Below, piece by piece: positions 16,148 through 23,738 of a stretch of DNA of 64,000 nucleotides. The position numbers and the translations under genes were made by a program. The stretch's first letter is position 1. Each line of letters starts with the position of its first letter. The DNA lies in the NCBI GenBank assembly GCA_008363385.1, contig RHKY01000036.1, positions 17,364 through 81,363 of the forward strand, read 5' to 3'. Below the pieces are notes generated by a model. It did not search any database. It was given only the letters and a program-made list of their open reading frames with translations, and was not told the DNA's origin. Source of the stretch: Acidobacteriota bacterium (GTDB lineage Bacteria; Acidobacteriota; Thermoanaerobaculia; UBA5066).

Positions 16148-18124
16148 ATGTCCGCCCCCGTCCCGACCGCGAACGTCCCCGACGTCGTCCGGCTGACGCT
16201 TCCCGACGGGTCCGTCCGGGAGGTCGCTGCCGGGACCACCGGGGCCGAGGTGGCCGCGGGGATCGGCGCGCGGCTGGCCAAGGACGCGCTCGCGGTCCGG
16301 CTGAACGGGAAGCTCCTCGACCTGTCGCGGCCGCTCCCGGAGTCGGGCGCCTTCGAGGTCGTGACGCCCCGGCACCCCGACGCGCTCGAGCTCTACCGCC
16401 ACTCGACGGCGCACCTCTGCGCCAACGCTGTCAAGCGGCTCTTCCCGGGCGTGAAGATCGGGATCGGCCCGGCCATCGAGAACGGCTTCTACTACGACTT
16501 CGACCCGGGCCGGGCGTTCACGCCCGAGGACCTCGAGCGGATCGAGGCCGAGATGCGGAGGATCGTCGCGGAAGACAACCCGGTCGTCCGCCGCGAGATG
16601 ACGAAGGCCGAGGCGGTCGGGGTCTTCCGGGCCCAGGACGACCCGCTGAAGGTCGAGATCATCGAGGGGATCCCCGACGGGAACGTCTCCTGCTACGAGC
16701 AGAAGGACTTCGTCGACCTCTGCCGCGGACCGCACGTCCCCTCCACGGGGAAGCTCGGCGTCTTCAAGCTGACGCACGCCGCCGGCGCCTACTGGAAGGG
16801 GGACGAGAGGAACCCGATGCTCCAGCGGATCTACGGGGCGGTCTTCCTCTCCCAGAAGGAGCTGGACGATCACCTCCACCGGCTGGAGCAGGCCAAGGCG
16901 CGCGACCACCGGAAGCTCGGCAAGGAGCTCGGGCTCTTCCTCTTCCACCCCTGGGCCCCGGCCTCCCCGTTCTTCCTCCCGAAGGGAGCGGCCGTCTACA
17001 ACCTGCTCGTCGCCTACATGCGGGAGATGTACGTCAAGTACGGCTACCGCGAGGTCGTCACGCCGCAGGTCTTCGACGTCGACCTCTTCAAGCGCTCGGG
17101 GCACTACCAGAACTACCGCGACAACATGTTCTTCACGGAGGTGGACGAGCGGGAGTACGGCGTCAAGCCGATGAACTGCCCCGGCCACTTCCTGATGTAC
17201 GCCGCGCAGGCGTTCAGCTACCGCGACCTCCCGGTCCGCTACGCCGACTTCGGGCGGCTCCACCGGTACGAGCGCTCGGGCGTCACGCAGGGCCTGACGC
17301 GCGTCCGCACGTTCTGCCAGGACGACTCCCACATCTTCTGCACGCTCGACCAGATGCCCGCGGAGATGGACCTCTTCATCGACCTCGTCGACGAGGTCTA
17401 CGGGACGTTCGGCTTCACGGACGTGCGCGTCGGCCTCGGGACGCGGCCGGAGAAGTTCATGGGGGACCCGGCGGCGTGGGAGAAGGCCGAGAAGGCGCTC
17501 GGCGAGGCGTTCACGCGGCGGGGCCGCACGTTCTCCGTCAACGCGGGCGACGGCGCCTTCTACGGGCCGAAGCTCGACTTCCAGGTCCTGGACGCCATCG
17601 GCCGGCCCTGGCAGCTCGGGACGCTCCAGGTCGACTTCGCCAACCCCGAGAACTTCGACCTGACGTACGTCGCCGAGGACGGCCAGAAGCACCGCCCGGT
17701 GGTCCTGCACCGCGCGGTCCTCGGCTCGCTCGAGCGTTTCCTCGGGATCCTGATCGAGCACACGGGGGGGAGCTTCCCGCTCTGGCTGGCGCCGGAGCAG
17801 GCGCGGGTCCTGCCCGTCTCGGAGCGGTTCGTCGGCTACGCGCGGGAGGTCGTCGAGAGGCTCGTCGCGCAGGGCTTCCGGGCCACGGGCGACGAGAGCG
17901 ACGACAAGCTGGGAGCCAAGATCCGGAGGGGGGAGATCGAGAAGGTCCCGGCCCTCCTGGTGGTGGGAGAGAAGGAACGGGCGGCGGGCACGGTCGCGCT
18001 CCGCCGCCACGGCAGCGGGGACGCGGGGTCGAGGAGCCTCGACGCGCTGGTCGCCGAGATGAGGGACGCCGTCGCCGCCCGCGCGACGGTGTGGGGGGCG
18101 CCCGCCGTGGCGCCCGCCCGCTGA
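16148..18124 (+). CDS. thrS: Threonine-tRNA ligase
   Basis: Charges tRNA-Thr in the cytoplasm. The 658-residue protein has the full bacterial layout. There is an N-terminal TGS domain (about 10-75) and an editing domain with HSTAHLCANAV (HxxxH metal site) and a CRGPH motif near 190. The class II catalytic core has MNCPGHF (zinc Cys) and RYADFGRLHRYERSG (motif 2), and the C-terminal part is an anticodon-binding domain (about 550-650). AAAGGAG precedes the ATG by 8 nt. It opens the classical thrS-infC-rpmI-rplT-pheS-pheT block and follows two tRNA-Val genes. No T-box or other leader control is visible in the 70-nt gap after the tRNAs. Confidence 0.97.
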   Translation: MSAPVPTANVPDVVRLTLPDGSVREVAAGTTGAEVAAGIGARLAKDALAVRLNGKLLDLSRPLPESGAFEVVTPRHPDALELYRHSTAHLCANAVKRLFPGVKIGIGPAIENGFYYDFDPGRAFTPEDLERIEAEMRRIVAEDNPVVRREMTKAEAVGVFRAQDDPLKVEIIEGIPDGNVSCYEQKDFVDLCRGPHVPSTGKLGVFKLTHAAGAYWKGDERNPMLQRIYGAVFLSQKELDDHLHRLEQAKARDHRKLGKELGLFLFHPWAPASPFFLPKGAAVYNLLVAYMREMYVKYGYREVVTPQVFDVDLFKRSGHYQNYRDNMFFTEVDEREYGVKPMNCPGHFLMYAAQAFSYRDLPVRYADFGRLHRYERSGVTQGLTRVRTFCQDDSHIFCTLDQMPAEMDLFIDLVDEVYGTFGFTDVRVGLGTRPEKFMGDPAAWEKAEKALGEAFTRRGRTFSVNAGDGAFYGPKLDFQVLDAIGRPWQLGTLQVDFANPENFDLTYVAEDGQKHRPVVLHRAVLGSLERFLGILIEHTGGSFPLWLAPEQARVLPVSERFVGYAREVVERLVAQGFRATGDESDDKLGAKIRRGEIEKVPALLVVGEKERAAGTVALRRHGSGDAGSRSLDALVAEMRDAVAARATVWGAPAVAPAR

Positions 18125-18142
18125 GCACGAGGAGGAGAGACC

Positions 18143-18700
18143 ATTTTCTTCAGAGGCGGTCCGCGCATCCCCCCGCAGAAGAACTCGCCGATCAACGAGT
18201 ACGTCCTGCGCTTCCCCCAGGTCCGGCTGATCGCCGCCAACGGCGACCAGGTCGGGATCGTCGACCCGCAGTCGGCGATCGCGAGGGCCCGCGAGGACGG
18301 ACTCGACGTCGTCGTCATCGCCGAGCAGGCCGACCCCCCCGTCTGCAAGATCATGGACTTCGGGAAGTTCACCTTCGAGAAGAAGAAGAAGGAGCACGAG
18401 TCCAAGCGCAAGCAGAAGGTGACGCAGGTCAAGGAAGTCAAGTTCCGGCCGAACATCGACGACCACGACTACGACTTCAAGCTGAAGAACATCCTCCGGT
18501 TCCTCGAGGAAGGGGACAAGGTCAAGGCTACCGTCCAGTTCCGCGGGCGCGAGATGTCGCGCCTGGACAACGGGCGGAAGGTCCTCGAGCGCCTCACCCG
18601 CGACCTCACGGGGAAGGCCCACATCGAGCAGCTGGCCGAGATGATGGGCAACCGGATGCACCAGATCTACGCGCCGCTGAAGAAGCCGGCGGCGCACTGA
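18143..18700 (+). CDS. infC: Translation initiation factor IF-3, AUU start codon
   Basis: Binds the 30S subunit and enforces start-codon and initiator-tRNA fidelity. The 185-residue protein reads [20 protein letters not shown] at its N-terminus, then [14 protein letters not shown], the conserved [20 protein letters not shown] linker area and a C-terminal domain with [20 protein letters not shown] and VTVQFRGRE-like residues. The only start that includes the N-terminal domain is ATT at 18143, placed 5 nt after a strong GGAGGAG (18131-18137). An AUU start is the classical device by which IF-3 represses its own synthesis. An ATG at 18353 would delete the N-terminal domain and is rejected. Confidence 0.95.
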   Translation: MFFRGGPRIPPQKNSPINEYVLRFPQVRLIAANGDQVGIVDPQSAIARAREDGLDVVVIAEQADPPVCKIMDFGKFTFEKKKKEHESKRKQKVTQVKEVKFRPNIDDHDYDFKLKNILRFLEEGDKVKATVQFRGREMSRLDNGRKVLERLTRDLTGKAHIEQLAEMMGNRMHQIYAPLKKPAAH

Positions 18701-18719
18701 GGCCCCGGAAGGAGCACCC

Positions 18720-18923
18720 ATGGCCACCCAGAAGAGGAAGACCCACCGCGGCGCGGCCAAGCGGTTCCGGAAGACCGCGAGCGGCGCCTTCAAGCGCAAC
18801 CGCGCCATGAAGCGTCACATCCTGACGAAGAAGAACGCGAGCCGCCTGCGCGGCCTGCGGCAGGGCACGCTGGTGTCCCCGGCGGACGAGAAGAACGTCC
18901 GCGAGATGCTGCCGTACGCCTGA
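18720..18923 (+). CDS. rpmI: Ribosomal protein bL35
   Basis: A 67-residue basic protein of the 50S subunit with the family signature [20 protein letters not shown] at the start and [20 protein letters not shown] toward the end. GGAAGGAG lies before the ATG. It sits between infC and rplT as in most bacteria. Length is normal. Confidence 0.97.
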   Translation: MATQKRKTHRGAAKRFRKTASGAFKRNRAMKRHILTKKNASRLRGLRQGTLVSPADEKNVREMLPYA

Positions 18924-19013
18924 GCGCCCGGGCGGGTTAGGGCCCCGGAAGGGGACCGGCTCCCGCCCCTTTACGCCCCGACACGACGACCGAAAGACTG
19001 AGGAGAGAGACCC
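18924..19013 (+). promoter_or_regulatory. Structured rpmI-rplT spacer, possible L20 leader
   Basis: GGGCGGG (18930-18936) can pair with CCCGCCC (18962-18968), enclosing a nested CCCC-GGAA-GGGG hairpin, followed by CTTTACG and then the rplT ribosome binding site (GAGGAGAGA). The GGCCCCGGAAGG segment also occurs before rpmI (18702-18713). Ribosomal protein L20 represses this operon in other bacteria by binding such RNA, so a control role is plausible but unproven here. Confidence 0.4.
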
Positions 19014-19376
19014 ATGCCTCGCGTCAAGCGCGGAACCAAGAGGAAGGACCGGCGGGAGCGGGTCCTGGACCTGGCCAAGGGCTACTACGGCACCAAGCAC
19101 AACTGCTTCCGGATCGCGGAGCTGCAGGTCGAGAAGTCGCTCGGGTACGCCACCCGCGACCGCAAGCAGAGGAAGCGCGACTTCCGCGGCCTGTGGATCG
19201 TGAGGATCAACGCCGCCGCCCGGATGCACGACATGAGCTACTCCAAGCTCATGGCCGGCCTGAAGAAGGCCGGGAGCGACCTGAACCGCAAGGTGCTGGC
19301 GGAGATCGCCGTCGCCGACCCGAAGGGCTTCGCGTCCATCGTCCAGTCGGCCAAGAGCGCGCTCGCCTCCGCCTGA
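19014..19376 (+). CDS. rplT: Ribosomal protein bL20
   Basis: A 120-residue RNA-binding protein of the 50S subunit, needed early in its assembly. The sequence shows the basic N-terminal tail ([20 protein letters not shown]), [15 protein letters not shown] and the globular part [20 protein letters not shown]. Length and motifs are standard. GAGGAGAGAGACCC precedes the ATG. In other bacteria L20 also autoregulates this operon; see the structured spacer upstream. Confidence 0.97.
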   Translation: MPRVKRGTKRKDRRERVLDLAKGYYGTKHNCFRIAELQVEKSLGYATRDRKQRKRDFRGLWIVRINAAARMHDMSYSKLMAGLKKAGSDLNRKVLAEIAVADPKGFASIVQSAKSALASA

Positions 19377-19383
19377 CGCCCCC

Positions 19384-20502
19384 GTGAACGACGACGCCCG
19401 GTCTCCCGCCGCGGTGCGGGAGGGCCTGAGCGCGGAGCTCGACGGGCTCCGGGAGGCCGCGCGCGCGGGGACGCTCGTCCCCGCGCAGGTGGCCGAGCTG
19501 CGCGTGCGCTGGCTCGGCAAGAAGCAGGGCGTCGTCACGGAGCTCCTTTCGCGCCTGCGCGACGTGCCGAAGGAGGAGAAGGCGGCCTTCGGCGCCGCGG
19601 TGAACGAGCTGAAGCGCGCGGCCGAGGAGGGGATCGACGCTCTGGAGGCCGAGGCCCGGGAGCTCTTCGCGCGCTCCGCGGAGCGCGCGAAGGCCGTCGA
19701 CGTCACGCTCCCGCCCCGCGCCCCGCGCGTCGGGCGCCTCCACCCGCTGACTGTCGTGAGGCGAAGGATCGAGGCCGCCTTCCGGGGCCTGGGCTACGAG
19801 GTCGTGGACGGGCCCGAGGTCGAGACGGACTGGTACAACTTCGAGTCGCTCAACTTCCCTCCCGAGCACCCGGCCCGCGACGCCGTCGACACGTTCTTCG
19901 TGGCGGGCGGGGGCCCCGGCCGCGACCGGCTGGTCCTCAGGACCCACACCTCGCCCGTGCAGATGCGGACGATGGAGAGCCGCAAGCCGCCGATCCGGGT
20001 CCTCGTCCCGGGGCGCGTCTACCGCAAGGACGAGATCGACCCGCGGCACTCGCCGGTCTTCCACCAGGTCGAGGGGCTCGTCGTCGACGAGGGGATCACG
20101 TTCGCCCACCTCCGCGGGACGCTCGCGGCGTTCGCGCGGGCCTTCTTCGGCGGCCGGGCCGAGGTCCGCCTGGCGCCGACGTTCTTCCCGTTCGTGGAGC
20201 CGGGCGTCGACGTGGCGGTGAGCTGCGTCTTCTGCGAGGACGGGCGCGTCCCCGGGACCGGGGCGGAGGGCGCCGAGGGGCGGCCCTGCCGGATCTGCTC
20301 GGCCTCGGGCTGGATCGAGATCATGGGCGCGGGGATGGTCCACCCGAAGGTCCTCGCCAACGGCGGGATCGACCCCGAGCGGTACACCGGCTTCGCCTTC
20401 GGGATGGGCGTCGACCGGATCACGATGCTCCTCTACGGGATCCCCGACCTGAGGCTCCTGTTCGAGAACGACCTCCGGTTCCTCGACCGGGCCTGGAGCT
20501 GA
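19384..20502 (+). CDS. pheS: Phenylalanine-tRNA ligase alpha subunit
   Basis: The catalytic subunit of the alpha2-beta2 enzyme, 372 residues. An N-terminal coiled coil (about 10-105) that contacts tRNA is followed by the class II core. Landmarks are HPLTVVRRRIEAAFRGLGYEV, GPEVETDWYNFESLNFPPEHPARD (motif 1 and ligand loop), VYRKDEIDPRHSPVFHQVEG (motif 2) and GFAFGMGVDRITMLLYGI (motif 3). An insertion with two CxxC pairs near 280-305 (VFCED... RICSAS) suggests a zinc knuckle. It starts with GTG 7 nt after rplT and pheT follows after 4 nt. Confidence 0.96.
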   Translation: MNDDARSPAAVREGLSAELDGLREAARAGTLVPAQVAELRVRWLGKKQGVVTELLSRLRDVPKEEKAAFGAAVNELKRAAEEGIDALEAEARELFARSAERAKAVDVTLPPRAPRVGRLHPLTVVRRRIEAAFRGLGYEVVDGPEVETDWYNFESLNFPPEHPARDAVDTFFVAGGGPGRDRLVLRTHTSPVQMRTMESRKPPIRVLVPGRVYRKDEIDPRHSPVFHQVEGLVVDEGITFAHLRGTLAAFARAFFGGRAEVRLAPTFFPFVEPGVDVAVSCVFCEDGRVPGTGAEGAEGRPCRICSASGWIEIMGAGMVHPKVLANGGIDPERYTGFAFGMGVDRITMLLYGIPDLRLLFENDLRFLDRAWS

Positions 20503-20506
20503 GCGG

Positions 20507-22582
20507 ATGAAGTTCCGGCTCGAGTGGCTCGCGACCTACCTGGACGGCGCCCCGCCCGAGGCGGCCGAGCTGCGCCGCCGGCTCACCGAGGTCGGGTTCA
20601 TCGTCGAGGGGGTGGACGGCGCCGGGGCCTCCGCCACGCTCGAGGTGGAGCTGACCGCGAACCGCCCCGACGCGATGAACCACCGGGGGCTGGGCCGCGA
20701 GGCGGCCGTGGCGCTCGGCCGCGCCTTCCGGGACCCCCAGCTCGGGCTCGGCGTGCCGGAGGGGGAGACCCCGGCCGCGAGCCTGGCCTCCGTCACGATC
20801 GAGGAGCCGGAGCTCTGCTCGCGCTACTCGGCCCGCGTCCTCGAGGGGATCTCGGTCCGGCCGGCCTCCGCCGCGGTGCAGGAGCGCCTGGCCGCCCTCG
20901 GCATGGGGCCGATCAGCGCCCCGGTCGACGCGACGAACCACGTCCTGTGGGACATCGGGCAGCCGCTCCACGCCTTCGACCTCGACACGCTCGCGAAGGG
21001 CCCGGACGGGCGCCCGGCGATCGTCGTCCGCCGCGCGCGTCCCGGCGAGAAGCTCGTGACCCTCGACGGCGTCGAGCGGGAGCTCTCGCCCGCGCACCTC
21101 GTGATCGCCGACGCCGAGAAGCCGGTGGCGCTCGCCGGCGTGATGGGGGGGCTCCACACCGCCATCGGGCCGTCGACGAGGCGGGTCCTCCTCGAGTCGG
21201 CCCACTTCCACCCGCCCGCCGTCCGCTCGACGGCGCGCGCCTTCGGGATGCACACGGACGCCTCGCACCGCTTCGAGCGGGGCTGCGACCCGGAGGCGAC
21301 GGTCGAGGGGCTCGACCGGGCCGCCCGCCTGATCCTCGCCGACTGCGGCGGGACGGCGGCGCGGGGCGTCGTGGACGTCGTCGCCCGGAAGGTCGAGCCC
21401 CGGACGGTCCCCCTCCGGCTCTCCCGGATCCCCGCGTTCCTCGGGATGGAGGTCCCGCTCTCGCGGACGCTGGCGATCCTCGGGGCGCTGGGTCTCTCGG
21501 CCGACCGCGACGGGGACCTCCTCCGCGTGAGGGTCCCCACCGCGCGCGTGGACCTCGAGCTGGAGGTGGACCTGATCGAGGAGGTGGTCCGGCACGTCGG
21601 CTACGCGCGGCTCCCCGAGGCGCTCCCCAGGGCCTACAACCCGACCTTCGTGGACGAGCTCCTGGAGCGCGAGGAGCGCTCCCGCGACCTCCTCGCCGGG
21701 CTCGGGCTGACCGAGGCGCAGACCTACTCCTTCGTCTCGGCCGCCGAGAACGCCCCGTTCGAGCCGGTCGCCCCGGGCGCGCCCGCGCTCGTCGAGAACC
21801 CGCTCGGCGAGCCGTACACGACGCTCCGGGCGACGCCGGTCGTCGGCCTCCTCCGCTCGGCCCGGCACAACGTCCGCCGGGGCCTCCTGGACGTGGCCCT
21901 CTTCGAGGCGGGCCGCTCGTTCGGGATGGCCGGTGGCCGCCCGGTCGAAGGGCGCCGCGTGGCGGCCCTCCTCCACGGCCGGAGGGACGTTCACTGGTCC
22001 ACCCCCGGGAGCGCCGTCGACTTCTTCGACGGCTCCGGGATCGTTGAGGCCCTCTATCGCGGGCTCGGAGCACCCCCCGCCCGGTTCGTCCCGGCCGATC
22101 TCCCCTTCCTGGCCCCGGGACGCTCGGCACGGGTCGTCACCGCCGAAGGGCGGGACGGCGGCTGGGTCGGGGTCCTCTCGTCCGCGGTCGCGTCGGCCTG
22201 GGACCTGACGGATCCCGTCGTCCTGGACCTCGACCTCTCGGCGCTCCGCCCGGCTCCCCGGCCGGAGACGGTCGTTCCCCCGCCTCGTCTCCCCGGGAGC
22301 GACGTGGACCTCACGGTCACGCACCGCCTCGGCCGGCCGTGGGCCGACCTCCTGGCCGCCGTCCGGCGGGAGGCGCCCGCCGAGCTCCTGGCCGTCACGG
22401 CGCGCTACCGCTTCTCGGGGACGGGCGTCCCCGAGGACTACGTCAAGACCACCCTGTCGCTCCGGTTCGGCTCGGCCGAGCGCTCCCTCTCCCGCGAGGA
22501 GGTGAACTCCTGGCGGGACGCGGCGGCGCGCCGGCTGCTCGGGCTCGGCGAGACGCGGGTGGACGGGATCGCGGAGGGGTGA
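20507..22582 (+). CDS. pheT: Phenylalanine-tRNA ligase beta subunit, short form
   Basis: The editing subunit, 691 residues against about 790-800 in E. coli. The short N-terminal B1 segment (KFRLEWLATYLDG, then ELTANRPDAMNHRGLGREAAVALG) runs straight into B3/B4. The EMAP-type tRNA-binding domain (B2), normally near residues 40-150, is absent. Present are the B3/B4 editing core (SAPVDATNHVLWDIGQPLHAFD), the B5 helix-turn-helix region, the catalytic-like B6/B7 domain and the C-terminal anticodon-binding FDX-ACB domain (about 600-691). The reading frame is intact, so this is a lineage form rather than damage. It is tightly coupled to pheS and the next gene. Confidence 0.94.
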   Translation: MKFRLEWLATYLDGAPPEAAELRRRLTEVGFIVEGVDGAGASATLEVELTANRPDAMNHRGLGREAAVALGRAFRDPQLGLGVPEGETPAASLASVTIEEPELCSRYSARVLEGISVRPASAAVQERLAALGMGPISAPVDATNHVLWDIGQPLHAFDLDTLAKGPDGRPAIVVRRARPGEKLVTLDGVERELSPAHLVIADAEKPVALAGVMGGLHTAIGPSTRRVLLESAHFHPPAVRSTARAFGMHTDASHRFERGCDPEATVEGLDRAARLILADCGGTAARGVVDVVARKVEPRTVPLRLSRIPAFLGMEVPLSRTLAILGALGLSADRDGDLLRVRVPTARVDLELEVDLIEEVVRHVGYARLPEALPRAYNPTFVDELLEREERSRDLLAGLGLTEAQTYSFVSAAENAPFEPVAPGAPALVENPLGEPYTTLRATPVVGLLRSARHNVRRGLLDVALFEAGRSFGMAGGRPVEGRRVAALLHGRRDVHWSTPGSAVDFFDGSGIVEALYRGLGAPPARFVPADLPFLAPGRSARVVTAEGRDGGWVGVLSSAVASAWDLTDPVVLDLDLSALRPAPRPETVVPPPRLPGSDVDLTVTHRLGRPWADLLAAVRREAPAELLAVTARYRFSGTGVPEDYVKTTLSLRFGSAERSLSREEVNSWRDAAARRLLGLGETRVDGIAEG

Positions 22583-22586
22583 GCGG

Positions 22587-22934
22587 ATGAGCAGCTCCAG
22601 CAAGGCGAAAGGGGCGGCGGCCGGCGAGGAGCGCAAGGGCGCGGGCCTGGAGCAGGCTTTCGACGCCCTCGAGGCGAGGGCCGAAGGGGTGGCGGCCCGG
22701 CTCCGGGACCTCCTCGCCGAGAACGCCCGGCTGCGGGGGGCCCTGGAGGAGACGGCGGCCGAGCGGGACCGGCTGGCAGGCGAGCTGACGACGGCTCGGG
22801 AGATCGAGGCGCGGCAGCTGGAGGCTTCGGAGAGGCTCTCCCGCCTGGAGTCCGAGCGCGAGTCCCTGCGGGGGCGGATCGAGCGGCTCGTGGCGCTCCT
22901 CTCCGCCGAGGAGACCCCCCCCGCGGACCTCTAA
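22587..22934 (+). CDS. ZapB-like coiled-coil protein
   Basis: A 115-residue, highly charged helical protein. Heptad-like spacing of Leu (VAARLRDLLAENARLRGAL, then RLSRLESERESLRGRIERL) predicts a continuous coiled coil from about 20 to 105. It lies 4 nt after pheT and 60 nt before zapA, the position where many bacteria carry a small ZapB-type partner of the FtsZ-ring factor ZapA. Sequence alone does not prove homology to ZapB, because coiled coils are poorly diagnostic. The assignment rests on shape and linkage. Confidence 0.6.
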   Translation: MSSSSKAKGAAAGEERKGAGLEQAFDALEARAEGVAARLRDLLAENARLRGALEETAAERDRLAGELTTAREIEARQLEASERLSRLESERESLRGRIERLVALLSAEETPPADL

Positions 22935-22954
22935 CCTCGTCCGCTTTCGCGTGT

Positions 22955-22960
22955 TATCCT
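22955..22960 (+). promoter_or_regulatory. -10-like TATCCT before zapA
   Basis: TATCCT ends 34 nt before the zapA ATG; a GGGGAGG sequence lies between, so a normal leadered transcript for zapA and the following RNA is possible. No convincing -35 is seen. Confidence 0.3.
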
Positions 22961-22994
22961 CGGACGGGCCCTCCTCGGGGAGGCCCGGCCAGAG

Positions 22995-23351
22995 ATGAAC
23001 GCGAAGTCGCAGGTGACCCAGGTCGAGATCTTCGGCCAGACCTACTCGGTCCGGGCGGTGGGGGACACCGAGTACATCCGGGAGCTCTCCGCCTTCGTGG
23101 ACCGGAAGATGCGGGAGGTGGCCGACCACGCCCCGACCGTGGACGCCACCAAGATCGCCATCCTGGCCGCTCTCAACATTTCGGACGAATACCACCAGTT
23201 CCGGACAAAGGCAGAAGAGGGTGATCCGGGCCGGTTCGCCGTCAGGGCGACCCGGCTCGTCGAGAGGCTGGACGAGATCCTCAAGGCGGCTCCCCCCGTG
23301 GGGGTGCCGCAGCCCGCGACCGAATCGATCGGCGCCCTGCGCGGTACGTGA
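22995..23351 (+). CDS. zapA: Cell division protein ZapA
   Basis: A 118-residue FtsZ-ring stabiliser. The fold is clear: VEIFGQTYSVRAVGDTEYIR (beta hairpin), ELSAFVDRKMREVADHAPTVDATKIAILAALNISDEYHQ (conserved helix with the ALNI/DE core) and a C-terminal helix. It follows the coiled-coil ZapB-like gene and immediately precedes the 6S RNA candidate, a linkage known from many bacteria. The ATG has a weak purine-rich leader (GGCCAGAG). Confidence 0.92.
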   Translation: MNAKSQVTQVEIFGQTYSVRAVGDTEYIRELSAFVDRKMREVADHAPTVDATKIAILAALNISDEYHQFRTKAEEGDPGRFAVRATRLVERLDEILKAAPPVGVPQPATESIGALRGT

Positions 23352-23550
23352 ATGAGTCGAACGTCGTTGAACCGATGCGTCACTCCAGGATCCTCCTGGT
23401 CCGAGCCGTCCTGTGACGCCGCGGCCGTCATGCCCGGAGGCCGACGCAGCCTTCCGGGCCCCCCGGATGGGGGAATTGGCTTCGCGGAACTGATGGACTG
23501 CTCCGGAGGGTCCGACCTGCTTAGCGGCGGGTTCATCCGACTTCGCTCAC
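23352..23550 (+). ncRNA. ssrS: 6S RNA candidate
   Basis: Directly after zapA, a 199-nt stretch folds as expected for 6S RNA, the product that mimics an open promoter and sequesters sigma-70 RNA polymerase. A terminal closing helix of about 18 bp pairs TGAG, CGAA, GTCG and TGAACC at 23353-23373 with GGTTCA, CGAC, TTCG and CTCA at 23530-23549, with only single-base bulges and one small loop. A strong hairpin GCCCGGAGGC/GCCTTCCGGGC (23432-23459) lies exactly at the middle, leaving a wide central region between. Position next to zapA is the known synteny of ssrS. A short open frame starting at 23352 overlaps it but shows no protein-like features. Confidence 0.65.
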
Positions 23551-23581
23551 ACGGCCGAGGCGGGGGCCTTTCTCCCGGCAC

Positions 23582-23616
23582 GCCGGGTCCCTTCGCCTAG
23601 CGCGGAGGGACCCGGC
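23582..23616. repeat. Perfect 11-bp inverted repeat between 6S candidate and rny
   Basis: GCCGGGTCCCT (23582-23592) and AGGGACCCGGC (23606-23616) pair perfectly around a 13-nt loop. There is no T-run afterwards, so it is either a non-canonical terminator for the zapA/6S unit or a structured leader of rny. Apart from this and the 6S candidate I see nothing recognisable in the 387-nt gap. Confidence 0.5.
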
Positions 23617-23738
23617 ACCGGGGCCAGGCACAGACGCCCGGTCCCCGGACGGACGCCGAAGGGAGCGGGGGGACCCCACCAGCTTCTCCTCGGGACCCGG
23701 ACCACCGTCGGAACGACGGAGACGAGGGGGAGCGACCC

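Noticed and set aside
23352-23600. A small 82-codon frame starting one base after the zapA stop
   Set aside because: Composition is unlike a protein, there is no conserved motif, and the region folds as a 6S-like RNA.
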